DNA from: JAHJQZ01 sp963667595
GTDB lineage: Bacteria; Pseudomonadota; Alphaproteobacteria; Rhizobiales; Devosiaceae
Assembly: GCA_963667595.2 (NCBI GenBank)
Contig: CAXXWD010000009.1
Span: forward strand, 1 to 64,000
Reading direction: 5' to 3'
DNA length: 64,000 nucleotides
A program made the translations under genes and the position numbers. The notes beneath the pieces were generated by a model. The model saw only the letters and a program-made list of their open reading frames with translations, was not told the origin of the DNA and did not search any database. Shown one piece after another: positions 1 through 7,574 of this stretch. The number at the start of each line of letters is the position of its first letter. Position 1 is the first letter of the stretch.

Positions 1-208
1 CGGCTTCGGCGCCGAACCGGTCGTCACCGGTCCGTTACGCAACCTGTCGCAAAGAGGCGATCTCAGGGAAGCGGCCAGCAATCTTTTCGCCATGTTGCAC
101 CAGCTCGATGCCTTGGGCGCGCAGTCCATCGCCGTCGCCCCCATTCCCGACAGCGGATTAGGCGAAGCGATCAACGACCGACTCGGGCGGGCCGCGACGA
201 AAGGCTGA
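1..208 (+). CDS. C-terminal end of Sua5/TsaC-type L-threonylcarbamoyladenylate synthase (partial)
   Basis: The window opens inside this gene, and only the last 68 codons (frame starting at base 2, TGA at 206-208) are present. The protein makes threonylcarbamoyl-AMP for the t6A modification of tRNAs that read ANN codons. The visible tail has the features I associate with the C-terminal domain of the long (Sua5-type) form: a GDLREAASNLFAMLHQLD stretch followed by IAVAPIPDSGLGEAINDR. The N-terminal YrdC catalytic domain lies outside the window. The call rests on recognising the tail only. Confidence 0.75.
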   Translation, partial: GFGAEPVVTGPLRNLSQRGDLREAASNLFAMLHQLDALGAQSIAVAPIPDSGLGEAINDRLGRAATKG

Positions 209-221
209 AAAGCGGATTGCC

Positions 222-1163
222 CTAATCCCGCACCCGATAGGGCTTCTGGTCGCGCCAGAAGCGCATCAGGCTTTCGAGGTCGGCGTCGCCGCCCTTGGGC
301 AGAACGATCCGGATGCCGGCGTAAAGATCGCCCTTGGACTGGAACCCCTTGCCCTTAAGCCGCAAGGATTTCGAGGTGTCGATACCGGGCGGCAGGGTCA
401 GTTCGACCTCGCCGTCAAGGGTCGGCACGCGGACCTTGCCGCCGAGCACCGCTTCGTAAAGCGTGACCGGCACGTCGACGCGCAGGTCGTGGCCATCGAG
501 CCGGAACTGGCGATGGGGCGCGAACCTGACCGTAATGAGCGCATCGCCCGGTTCGCCGCCGCGCAAGGACGGCTGACCCTGACCCTTGAGGCGGATCTGC
601 TGACCTTCCTGGACCTCGGCAGGCAGCTTGACCGACAGCGTACGTCCGTTCTGCAGGCGAATTGTCGTTGTGCCGGCCTTGTGAGCGTCCTCGAGCGGCA
701 CTTCCGCCGTGATCTGGACGTCATGCCCCTTCTGGCCGCGTCCGCCGCCGGCCGAGCGGGTTTCTCCGGCAAACGGATCCCAGCTGCCGCCCATGCCGGC
801 GCCGCGCCGCGCGCCACCGCCGCCGAACCCGGATACGAATTCCTTGAGAATGTCCTCGGCGTTGAAGGCCCCGCCAGCCGTCCTTTGGCCGGCACCGCCG
901 CGCCCGGCGCCGCCACCGAAATCGAACCCGGCAAACTTGGGGTTGCCGTCGGCATCGATCTCGCCGCGGTCGAAAGCCTGACGTTTGGTCTTGTCGGACA
1001 AAAAGTCATAGGCAGCCGTCACCTCGGCGAATTTCGCCTGGGCGTTCGGGTCCGTCTTGTTCTGGTCCGGGTGATATCGCTTGGCCAGCTTGCGATAGGC
1101 CGACTTGATGTCTTTTTCGCCTGCCGACCGCCCCACCCCGAGTACACTATAAGGGTCACGCAT
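222..1163 (-). CDS. DnaJ/CbpA-type J-domain co-chaperone
   Basis: 313-residue co-chaperone that would stimulate the ATPase of DnaK. Residues 1-68 are a J domain with the intact HPD motif (KRYHPDQNK). A Gly/Phe-rich stretch follows at about 78-135 (FDFGGGAGRGGAG), then a DnaJ C-terminal substrate-binding domain (DVQITAEVPLEDA to the end). There are no CXXCXGXG zinc fingers, so this is a CbpA-like (type II) protein rather than the housekeeping DnaJ. It ends 13 bases after the Sua5 stop on the opposite strand. The length is normal for the family. Confidence 0.9.
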   Translation of the reverse strand: MRDPYSVLGVGRSAGEKDIKSAYRKLAKRYHPDQNKTDPNAQAKFAEVTAAYDFLSDKTKRQAFDRGEIDADGNPKFAGFDFGGGAGRGGAGQRTAGGAFNAEDILKEFVSGFGGGGARRGAGMGGSWDPFAGETRSAGGGRGQKGHDVQITAEVPLEDAHKAGTTTIRLQNGRTLSVKLPAEVQEGQQIRLKGQGQPSLRGGEPGDALITVRFAPHRQFRLDGHDLRVDVPVTLYEAVLGGKVRVPTLDGEVELTLPPGIDTSKSLRLKGKGFQSKGDLYAGIRIVLPKGGDADLESLMRFWRDQKPYRVRD

Positions 1164-1464
1164 CTGTGCTTGAAAATCAGTCCTTTCCGGGCGATCACCT
1201 TACGGAATCGCTTCGAAACATATATGGAGAGCGTCAGGCGGCTTGTCCAGAACGCACGACATCAAGGTGATGTCGTGTATGGGAGGGGTGTCCGTTCGGA
1301 AGGCTTGCCTGCCATCTTCGGCTTGTTTCCCGCAAGGATTTTTGACGAAGGTGCTGCGCTTGGCTTTTCTTGAGTGATTTGTTGCCGATAGGAGGGATGG
1401 TATCGGCGCACCGCGCCAGATTCCATTTCGGACTGAACACGAAATAGGATGTTTCGATCCGTTC
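1164..1464. other. Intergenic region with a perfect 10-bp inverted repeat
   Basis: This 301-base gap separates the divergently transcribed J-domain gene and DUF1499 gene. It holds a perfect palindrome with 10-bp arms CACGACATCA / TGATGTCGTG and a 3-base spacer (1255-1264 and 1268-1277). The position between two divergent promoters suits an operator. No T-run follows on either strand, so it is not an obvious terminator. I see no convincing gene in the gap. Confidence 0.4.
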
Positions 1465-2274
1465 ATGCGTATTTCGATCAGAACTTCCCGATGGGCCATC
1501 TGGGCGCGACGCATTGCGAGCATTGCCTTGCCGTTCGAACTCATCGCGGTGATCATGCATCGCCAGCGCATGATCCCGAGCGACACCTTCACCCTGATCT
1601 TTGCCATCGGGCTGGCGCTGGCGGTTCTGTCCATCATCGTCAGTCTTTTTGCCTTTGTGCGGTTGTGGCGGTCGGGTTTTTCCGGCTGGGGACGCACGTT
1701 CCAGGCGCTGATTCTGGGGTTGGTGCTCGCCAGCCCGATCGGCGTCGCCATCTCCTGGACCGCGATCTACCCGCCCACCAATGACGTTGCCACAAACGGC
1801 ACCCTGCCAACGCTGAGTATCGCCCGGCACTCCGACGCAAGACTGCTGTCGCGCGAGGATACGGTTCGCATCTTTCCCACCGCATTGGCGCGGACCTATC
1901 CGCTGACGCCGGACAAGGTGTTTGCGCTGGCCGCCGATCTGGCAGGCGAGAGGCAATGGGATATCCGCATCCGGCGCCGGCCGGTGGCGCCCGCCTATCC
2001 CGGACGGTTGCAGGCTCTGGACATGACCTTTTTAGGCTATCGCGACGAAATCTCCATCCTGGTCGACTGGTCAGACAGTGGGGCGGTGGTCTCGATGCGG
2101 TCCGCCAGTATCTACAAATTCGACGATTTTGGTTCCAACGGCCGGAGAATCGAGGCGTTTCTCAGCGAACTCGATCGGGCGGTGACCGAAGAGCTACGCC
2201 GCGAACCGATCGTCAACGAGCCGGTACTGGACGACGAAGATCGGGATGCCGACGACGCGGACACGGAGAACTAG
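1465..2274 (+). CDS. DUF1499 family membrane-anchored protein
   Basis: 269 residues of unknown biochemical role. The N-terminal third has hydrophobic helices (about residues 15-31, 44-66 and 78-98). A soluble DUF1499 domain begins near residue 125 (VRIFPTALARTYPLTPDKVF) and ends in the family-typical motifs FLGYRDEISILVDW and SASIYKFDDFGSNGRRIEAF. The C-terminus is very acidic (DDEDRDADDADTEN). Its stop overlaps the stop of the convergent hydrolase gene by 4 bases. Family membership is clear; the function is not known to me. Confidence 0.8.
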   Translation: MRISIRTSRWAIWARRIASIALPFELIAVIMHRQRMIPSDTFTLIFAIGLALAVLSIIVSLFAFVRLWRSGFSGWGRTFQALILGLVLASPIGVAISWTAIYPPTNDVATNGTLPTLSIARHSDARLLSREDTVRIFPTALARTYPLTPDKVFALAADLAGERQWDIRIRRRPVAPAYPGRLQALDMTFLGYRDEISILVDWSDSGAVVSMRSASIYKFDDFGSNGRRIEAFLSELDRAVTEELRREPIVNEPVLDDEDRDADDADTEN

Positions 2275-3188
2275 ATCCGCTCGATCCTGCGGCCGGACAG
2301 GCCGAAACGCCGCCGCGCCACGCCGTCATCGATCAGATATTCGATATGGGCACCAAGCGTCAGGCGCGCGGCGAAGCGGTTGCGTACCGGCAGGTTGGGA
2401 TAGACCGCATCGAGCAGGGCGCGAACGGATTTCGGGCTTTGGGCCACAAGATCGAGAATTTGCCTGTTGCGCGCCCGGCGACGCTGCGCGATGGCGCGCG
2501 CCTGCGCCTTGCCATCGGCAATGGGGCCGCCATGGGCCGGCAGATAGATGCCGAAAGGCAGATCGGCGAGCTTGTCGAGCGATTGCAGATAGGCGCGCAT
2601 CGACCCGTCCGGCACGGCCACGAGCGTCGAATTCCAGCCCATGACATGATCGCCGCTGATGAGATAGGGCGTGCCGACGATGCCGAAGACGACGTGATTT
2701 GCGCAATGGCCCGGCGTGGTCACGACATCGATTGCCATGTCGCCAAGTGCCAGCCTGTCGCCGTCTTTCAGGATGCGGTCCGGTTCGAGATCCCAGTCGC
2801 AGGCGCGCGCCAGAGGATCGATTTCAAGGAATTTGAGCGGCCGCGAACGCCGATGTCGTCCGGCGAACCAGAGCGGCGCCGCGAAGCGTTTCGAGGCCGC
2901 GCGCGCCAATCCGGAATGGTCCTTGTGGGTGTGGGTCAAAAGGATGGCCGCGACCCTGCGTCCGTCGAGCGCCCGCTCCAGCGCCGCGAGATGCGCGGCA
3001 TCGTCAGGTCCGGCATCGATGAGAAAAACCGGGTCCTCGCCCAGAATGAAGCTGTTGGTGCCGGTGAAGGTATAGGCGCTGGCATTGGGCGCGGTTACCC
3101 GTACGATGCGGTCGGCCACGGCTTCGCCGCAGCCTATTCTGGGCGAAAAACGACGATCGATTTCAAGGGGGGCGGTATCGGAAAGCAT
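2271..3188 (-). CDS. MBL-fold metallo-hydrolase (LACTB2-like)
   Basis: 305 residues. Residues 35-230 form a metallo-beta-lactamase fold with the metal-binding THTHKDH motif at 85-91, a further ligand histidine in TTPGHCANHV and an aspartate/histidine in LISGDHVMGW. The C-terminal 80 residues look like the winged-helix extension of the LACTB2-like group (AQRRRARNRQILDLV, IEYLIDDGVARR). Members hydrolyse thioesters, phosphodiesters or RNA, and the substrate cannot be read from the sequence. The stop codon overlaps that of the convergent DUF1499 gene. Confidence 0.85.
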   Translation of the reverse strand: MLSDTAPLEIDRRFSPRIGCGEAVADRIVRVTAPNASAYTFTGTNSFILGEDPVFLIDAGPDDAAHLAALERALDGRRVAAILLTHTHKDHSGLARAASKRFAAPLWFAGRHRRSRPLKFLEIDPLARACDWDLEPDRILKDGDRLALGDMAIDVVTTPGHCANHVVFGIVGTPYLISGDHVMGWNSTLVAVPDGSMRAYLQSLDKLADLPFGIYLPAHGGPIADGKAQARAIAQRRRARNRQILDLVAQSPKSVRALLDAVYPNLPVRNRFAARLTLGAHIEYLIDDGVARRRFGLSGRRIERI

Positions 3189-3252
3189 TGAACTCGGGCT
3201 TTGCTGCGGCTAACAGTCTTGGCTCCACTGGGACGAAGGGACCGTAGATCAC

Positions 3253-3870
3253 ATGGCCATCACCTACACCACCCCCAATACGCTTCTGGGCACATTCGGT
3301 GCCGGGTCGCGCCCCATGCGCCTTGCCGGCGCGTCAGCCACAATTATTCTTGGCACATTGCTGCTCGCCGTTTCGGCGCATGTCAGCATTCCGTTCATCG
3401 CGGTGCCAGCGACAATGCAATCGATGATGGTTGCGCTTCTCGCCGCGGCTCTGGGTGCCCGTCTCGGCCTCGCGACGCTGATGCTCTACATCATTGAGGG
3501 TCTTTCAGGCCTGCCGGTCTTCACCAGTGGCGCCGGGCCGGCCTATGTGTTTTCGCCGACCTTCGGTTTCATCTTGGGCTGGTTGCCGATGGTGCTGATC
3601 ATCGGCGCCGCCGCCGACAGGGGGCTGTCGAAGCGCATCGTGCCGCTTTTCCTCGTCATGGTCGCCGGCAATGCCGTGTCCTTCGCGTTCGGCTATATCT
3701 GGTTCGTCGCCGTCGCGGGCGGCTCAAGCTGGGTCGATCAATCCAATGTGCTCTGGTCGGCCTTCGATATTGCCCTCAAGCCCTTCATCTTGTGGGACGG
3801 ACTCAAGCTGGCACTGGCCGCCGTAACCGTCGCCGGCATCTGGCAATTCGCCAAAAGCCGTGCCCGATAG
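3253..3870 (+). CDS. bioY: Biotin transporter substrate-binding subunit BioY
   Basis: 205-residue polytopic membrane protein with about six hydrophobic helices. It is the biotin-binding S component of an ECF-type importer. Recognisable BioY features are the VSIPFIAVPATMQSMMVALLAAALG segment, the GLSGLPVFTSGAGPAYVFSPTFGFILGW region and the C-terminal FILWDGLKLALAA. No bioM or bioN ATPase/permease gene is adjacent, so it is either a solitary BioY or uses components encoded elsewhere. A strong terminator follows. I saw no clear BioR palindrome in the 64 bases upstream. Confidence 0.9.
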   Translation: MAITYTTPNTLLGTFGAGSRPMRLAGASATIILGTLLLAVSAHVSIPFIAVPATMQSMMVALLAAALGARLGLATLMLYIIEGLSGLPVFTSGAGPAYVFSPTFGFILGWLPMVLIIGAAADRGLSKRIVPLFLVMVAGNAVSFAFGYIWFVAVAGGSSWVDQSNVLWSAFDIALKPFILWDGLKLALAAVTVAGIWQFAKSRAR

Positions 3871-3894
3871 GTTCTTTTGAATAGACGAAGACGG

Positions 3895-3921
3895 AAAAGG
3901 CCGGCGCGATGCCGGCCTTTT
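3895..3921. terminator. Bidirectional terminator between bioY and the YdcF-like gene
   Basis: Perfect 11-bp stem AAAAGGCCGGC / GCCGGCCTTTT with a GCGAT loop. The A-run on one arm gives a U-run on both transcripts, so it can serve the convergent genes on both sides. Confidence 0.85.
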
Positions 3922-4709
3922 CATGACTGGGGCTCGGTGGTTTTGCCGGAGGCCCAATAGGCGAAAAGTCCGATCCATTCGTGCAGCGCGATCATTGTCG
4001 CCTGAATGTTGCCGACGGGGTCGACAAGACTGATAGAAAAGCGCTCGGTGCCCGTGGTGTGGAAATCGACCGGCCAGGGCAGAATGTCGAATCCCGCGGC
4101 CCGGAACACCGCAACCGCGCGCGGCATGTGGAAGGCCGAAGTGATCAGCGCATAGCGCTGGCCGGGCTCGGGATGAAGCAGGCGTGCCGAATCGACGGCG
4201 TTCTCGTAGGTGTTGCGCGACACGCTTTCGTAGATGATGCGGCCATGATTGACGCCGAAACCGACGAACAGGCGGGCGACACTGGCGGCATCGGTTTCCC
4301 CGTCGGCATCGAGCGATCCGGTTCCGCCCGTGGCCAGAATCGGCAGGCTGGGATAAGCGAGTGCCAGCCGAAGCGCCTCGACGAAACGGTCGCCGCTTTC
4401 GCCGAGTTCATAGGCGGAGCGGGCCTTGCTGACCTTGTTGTCGGTGCCGCCGCCAAGCACGATGATACCCGCCATGTCGTCCGGCAATTCGGTCGGTCGC
4501 TGATAGCGGGCTTCGAGCGGTTGCAGAGCCAGACTGCCGATATCGGTGAACCCGATCAGCACCAGGGCGACAAGACCGGTTGTTGTAAAAATCCGGGCGA
4601 GGAAACGCTGCCAGCCGAAGGACAGAACAAATCCGATCAGGAGCAACAGGGTGATCAGGGCAATCGGCTGCATGAACAGCCAGAAGACTTTGGATAGGAT
4701 CCAGAACAT
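3921..4709 (-). CDS. YdcF/SanA-like membrane protein (DUF218)
   Basis: 262 residues. Two N-terminal hydrophobic helices (about residues 5-30 and 37-60) precede a DUF218 domain starting at GIIVLGGGTDNKVS (about 83). It contains the family motifs ILATGGTG, SRNTYENA and ITSAFHMPRAVAVF. DUF218 proteins of the ElyC/SanA/YdcF group act at the cell envelope, and ElyC affects lipid carrier metabolism in E. coli, but the reaction here is not defined. The stop codon abuts the shared terminator hairpin. Confidence 0.85.
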   Translation of the reverse strand: MFWILSKVFWLFMQPIALITLLLLIGFVLSFGWQRFLARIFTTTGLVALVLIGFTDIGSLALQPLEARYQRPTELPDDMAGIIVLGGGTDNKVSKARSAYELGESGDRFVEALRLALAYPSLPILATGGTGSLDADGETDAASVARLFVGFGVNHGRIIYESVSRNTYENAVDSARLLHPEPGQRYALITSAFHMPRAVAVFRAAGFDILPWPVDFHTTGTERFSISLVDPVGNIQATMIALHEWIGLFAYWASGKTTEPQS

Positions 4710-5066
4710 TGCGCGTCCCCGTCAGTAAAATCCGGCGTCCAACAGAATACTTGGCGGAATAAGAATTATTTCGGGCTGAGAACTCCTCGAATGACGACTC
4801 AATGAACGGCTTCATTCGGCAAAATTGGTAAAAATAATCAGCAAGTGCGAGAACCGTTAGTCGATTCACGCCGCTTTTGTCGACTGTCAAGTTGGAAAAG
4901 GATTGGGAAAGGCGAGACTTCGGACCATCGCATCCGCCATCGAAGGCAACTGATTCGTGGTCGGACGCGACAGCGTCCGTGGTGCACGCTACCTTTGGTG
5001 TGCCGTATTCGGCGCCGTCTGTCGGGGGAAGCAAGGCGCGGCGCGACAGGCCGCAAGAAAAGGAAA
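4710..5066. other. Intergenic region, no gene seen
   Basis: 357 bases between the YdcF-like gene and tRNA-Pro. The left half is AT-rich (4740-4860) and probably holds the YdcF-like promoter. A 7-bp hairpin CGGACGC / GCGTCCG sits at 4962-4979, downstream of the leftward tRNA-Pro, and could end its transcript, though no T-run follows. No coding region is credible. Confidence 0.4.
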
Positions 5067-5143
5067 TGGTCGGAGTAGAGTGATTCGAACACTCGACCCC
5101 CTCGTCCCGAACGAGGTGCGCTACCAGGCTGCGCTATACTCCG
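5067..5143 (-). tRNA. tRNA-Pro (CGG)
   Basis: 77-nt cloverleaf. The acceptor stem CGGAGTA pairs with TACTCCG, the anticodon loop TTCGGGA gives anticodon CGG, the T-loop is GTTCGAATC, and the discriminator A is followed by an encoded CCA (5069-5067 on the minus strand). Confidence 0.95.
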
Positions 5144-5255
5144 CCGTGTGGTTCGGCGCCTTATACCTGTGGTGCGAATGCCGTTCAAGGCCTGAATCGA
5201 TCTCGGTGTCGAGTTGCGCGACTATTACGAACAGTGTAGGAACCGTGCCGCCTCT

Positions 5256-5330
5256 TGGGGCGTAGCCAAGTGGTAAGGCACCGGTTTTTGGTACCGGCAT
5301 TCGCAGGTTCGAATCCTGCCGCCCCAGCCA
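5256..5330 (+). tRNA. tRNA-Gln (TTG)
   Basis: 75-nt cloverleaf. The acceptor stem TGGGGCG pairs with CGCCCCA, the anticodon is TTG in the loop, the T-arm is GCAGGTTCGAATCCTGC, the discriminator is G and CCA is encoded. Its last 18 bases are repeated about 15.2 kb away (20505-20522), so it served as the integration target of the island that follows. The tRNA itself is complete. Confidence 0.96.
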
Positions 5331-5332
5331 GC
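5313..5332 (+). repeat. attL: 20-bp direct repeat at the tRNA-Gln 3' end
   Basis: The 20 bases ATCCTGCCGCCCCAGCCAGC cover the 3' half of the T-arm, the acceptor strand, CCA and 2 bases beyond. They recur exactly at 20505-20524. This is the usual crossover location for tyrosine-integrase islands. Confidence 0.85.
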
Positions 5333-5563
5333 GTTCCGTAATCCTCTGATTTCAGATCATAATTCCGGTTGCCTGCGCACCTAAGCCCCAGTAGTCGCAT
5401 CGCTGGGTCACATAGGTGAGTCACAGGCGGGCAATATGGCCGGAACGTCCGGACTTAAAAGGCGCGGCGCCGTCTAGTGCTGGCGTCGACGGGTTCCCCC
5501 AGAGACTTGCGGGAAGCATCGGTCGTACCCTTCTGAGAATCTGATTTAGAATCAAGGAGTTGA

Positions 5564-5882
5564 ATGAGGCCAGGATTCCTGGGCGCCGCCCTTGATGCAA
5601 CAGCCGTTGAGGTGTTCATGACGGTGCCTGCTCGGATGTCTGATGACCAGCTGAAGCAGGTCTTCGTGACCGCCTTCAAACAGCATCGTGAAAAGCTTCG
5701 GATGTTCGCCGACTACCAACGCGGCGAAGGGCGCTTCGATGCGCGTACCAGCACGGCAGAACCGAAAATCGGTCTCGCCTACCGGCATCTTGCTTGGTCA
5801 TATAAAGATCGAGAACACCGTCCTCTATCTCGGCATGGACGTTAAAGACGCGCTGGAATTGGCGGAGGGTACTGAGACCTAA
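5564..5882 (+). pseudogene. Tyrosine recombinase (integrase) remnant
   Basis: Bases 5785-5882 encode GILLGHIKIENTVLYLG followed by a short DALELAE tail and a stop. This matches the end of phage-type tyrosine integrases of Hyphomicrobiales (consensus LLGHxKxESTVRYLGIEVDDAL). In these the LLGH histidine belongs to the active site and the Y of YLG is the nucleophile. Upstream, in another frame, 5564-5770 encodes SDDQLKQVFVTAFKQHREKL, which could derive from the N-terminal part. The core catalytic region (first Arg, Lys, HxxR) is missing, so the gene is internally deleted and frameshifted. It lies just inside attL, as expected for an integrase of a tRNA-targeted island. The N-terminal assignment is weak. 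Confidence 0.65.
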
Positions 5883-6167
5883 CCAATGGAGCGGCCTACG
5901 GATATATCGCCTGTGGGCCGCTGACGACCTCGCCGGGACGAAGTCGATTGTCGCCAACGCGCGCCCTTTCGGACATTGAGGTTAGCATGGCCATTTCATC
6001 GAAGCAGACATAGTCTAGCATGCTGTTGGGGGCCGCATCGCGTTGGAAACGGCAATGGGCGGCGGCCTGGTTGCGGTGGGTTCCTGCGTTTGCGCATTTG
6101 CATTTCGCCAATCTGCTATATGAGCTGTGCAACATAGGAAATGGTATGAATTGCAGGACGGTTCAGC
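5883..6167. other. Non-coding stretch between integrase remnant and ROK gene
   Basis: About 285 bases with no convincing gene. It presumably holds further degraded mobile-element sequence and the promoter of the ROK regulator. Confidence 0.3.
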
Positions 6168-7379
6168 GTGTCCGAACCCAATGAAGACAAGTCAGGATCG
6201 GGCCGAAGCAAAGGCGGATCCAGATCTGTTCAGCGTCGAAGTCTGTCACGACGAGTCAATCGGACGGCAGTGATCCGATATTTGCGGCGGAACAAGGAAG
6301 CGACTCCTTCGCAGATAGCAAGCGAGTTGGGGATCAGCCTTCCCACGATCGTTCGCGTTCTTGGCGATCTGAGCAAGGAGGGGTTCGTCGAATATTTCGG
6401 CCACAACGAATCCTCGGGCGGCCGGCCTGCCGCACGGGTTCGGTTTGCCGGTGAAGCCCACGCGGTGGTGGCAATCCAGACAAGCCGCGACGAGATCTAC
6501 GGCACGGTCTCTGATCTCAACGGTAAAATTCTTATCGAGCGTTGGGCGGTCCCGAGCAAGGATGGTGAGGAGAACGTCCGGATCATTGCCGATATGATCG
6601 AAGAGATGCGTTCCAAGCCTTTCGAAGGCATCTGCTCGTACCGCGGCATTGGCGTCGGCGTGCCGTCGATGGTGCGCCAACCGGAAGGGCTGGTGATTCG
6701 TTCCATGGGTCTTGGGTGGAGCGCTATGCCTTTACGGCAGCGTCTGGAAGAACGCCTGTCCGATCTGGTCTATGTCGAGAACCGGAACTTTCTCGGCGTC
6801 GTTGGTGATTGGGCCTTCGGTGCCGGCCTACAGGTCGACAACCTCGTAAGACTGACGATCGGTCCGGGCATCAGCGCCGGCATATTGATCGGCGGTGAGC
6901 TCTATCGCGGCAGCACCAACTCGGCGGGTGAACTCGCCTGGTTCCTGGATGACCCCCGGCTCGGGGGGCATCATTTGCCGCTTCTGGGAGACCGCGACTC
7001 GCTTCGCTTTGAACGCGGCATTCCCGAGGATGCTTTTGTTGCTCTCGAGGCCGTCGCTGAAGCCCATCGTGCCGGTACGCTCGATCTCGATATGCTGGAA
7101 GGAGACGCCGCTTCGAGCGGAGAGCTGGAGCTGGCGCGCGAGCTTCTCGACTACATAACTGCTGCGGTGACAACCATTGCCGCCCTGATCAATCCTTCGA
7201 CAATCGTCATTGCTGGCGACATCGTGAGGGCCGGCGCCTTTGTCATCGAAGTGTTGAGTCGGCGCATTGGCGGCGACGTCTACGATATCCCCAACATCGT
7301 CGTCAGCCCGCTGGGGCACCGTGCCATGCTGATGGGCACGATCGAAAAGGTCCTGGACACGACCACGCTGCGCATATGA
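6168..7379 (+). CDS. ROK-family transcriptional regulator
   Basis: 403 residues from a GTG start; ATGs just upstream are out of frame or stop at once. Residues 31-85 form a winged helix-turn-helix (RYLRRNKEATPSQIASELG, SLPTIVRVLGDLSKEGFVE). The rest is a ROK (sugar kinase-like) domain with IGVGVPSMV, LTIGPGISAGILIGGELYRG and NSAGELAWF. The zinc-binding CXCGXXGC motif of ROK kinases is absent, which fits a regulator rather than a kinase. Its position before the sugar ABC transporter and beta-galactosidase suggests that it represses them and responds to a sugar. A palindrome overlapping the next promoter is a candidate binding site. Confidence 0.88.
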   Translation: MSEPNEDKSGSGRSKGGSRSVQRRSLSRRVNRTAVIRYLRRNKEATPSQIASELGISLPTIVRVLGDLSKEGFVEYFGHNESSGGRPAARVRFAGEAHAVVAIQTSRDEIYGTVSDLNGKILIERWAVPSKDGEENVRIIADMIEEMRSKPFEGICSYRGIGVGVPSMVRQPEGLVIRSMGLGWSAMPLRQRLEERLSDLVYVENRNFLGVVGDWAFGAGLQVDNLVRLTIGPGISAGILIGGELYRGSTNSAGELAWFLDDPRLGGHHLPLLGDRDSLRFERGIPEDAFVALEAVAEAHRAGTLDLDMLEGDAASSGELELARELLDYITAAVTTIAALINPSTIVIAGDIVRAGAFVIEVLSRRIGGDVYDIPNIVVSPLGHRAMLMGTIEKVLDTTTLRI

Positions 7380-7510
7380 ACGAATGAGTGCCGTCTTGTC
7401 GCGCTCGCGTTTTCGAATGCCGGCAGAACCTTGATTTTGCCTTCCCTTCACGGTGCTGGAAACGGCCTTTTTCCCTTTTGGGTGTGCCAAGGCATCCCTG
7501 CCTGCATGGA

Positions 7511-7542
7511 CGCTTGACAAGCGCATGTCTTCGAACTTAGTT
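7511..7542 (+). promoter_or_regulatory. Putative promoter and operator of the ABC sugar-transport operon
   Basis: TTGACA at 7514-7519 is followed 17 bases later by a weak -10 (TTAGTT, 7537-7542). The -35 lies inside a perfect 13-bp palindrome with 6-bp arms, CGCTTG-A-CAAGCG (7511-7523). A repressor bound there would block RNA polymerase, and the neighbouring ROK regulator is the natural candidate. The start codon of the binding-protein gene is at 7575. Confidence 0.5.
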
Positions 7543-7574
7543 TCATGCTGAAAAAAAGATCCTGGAGGAGGAAA

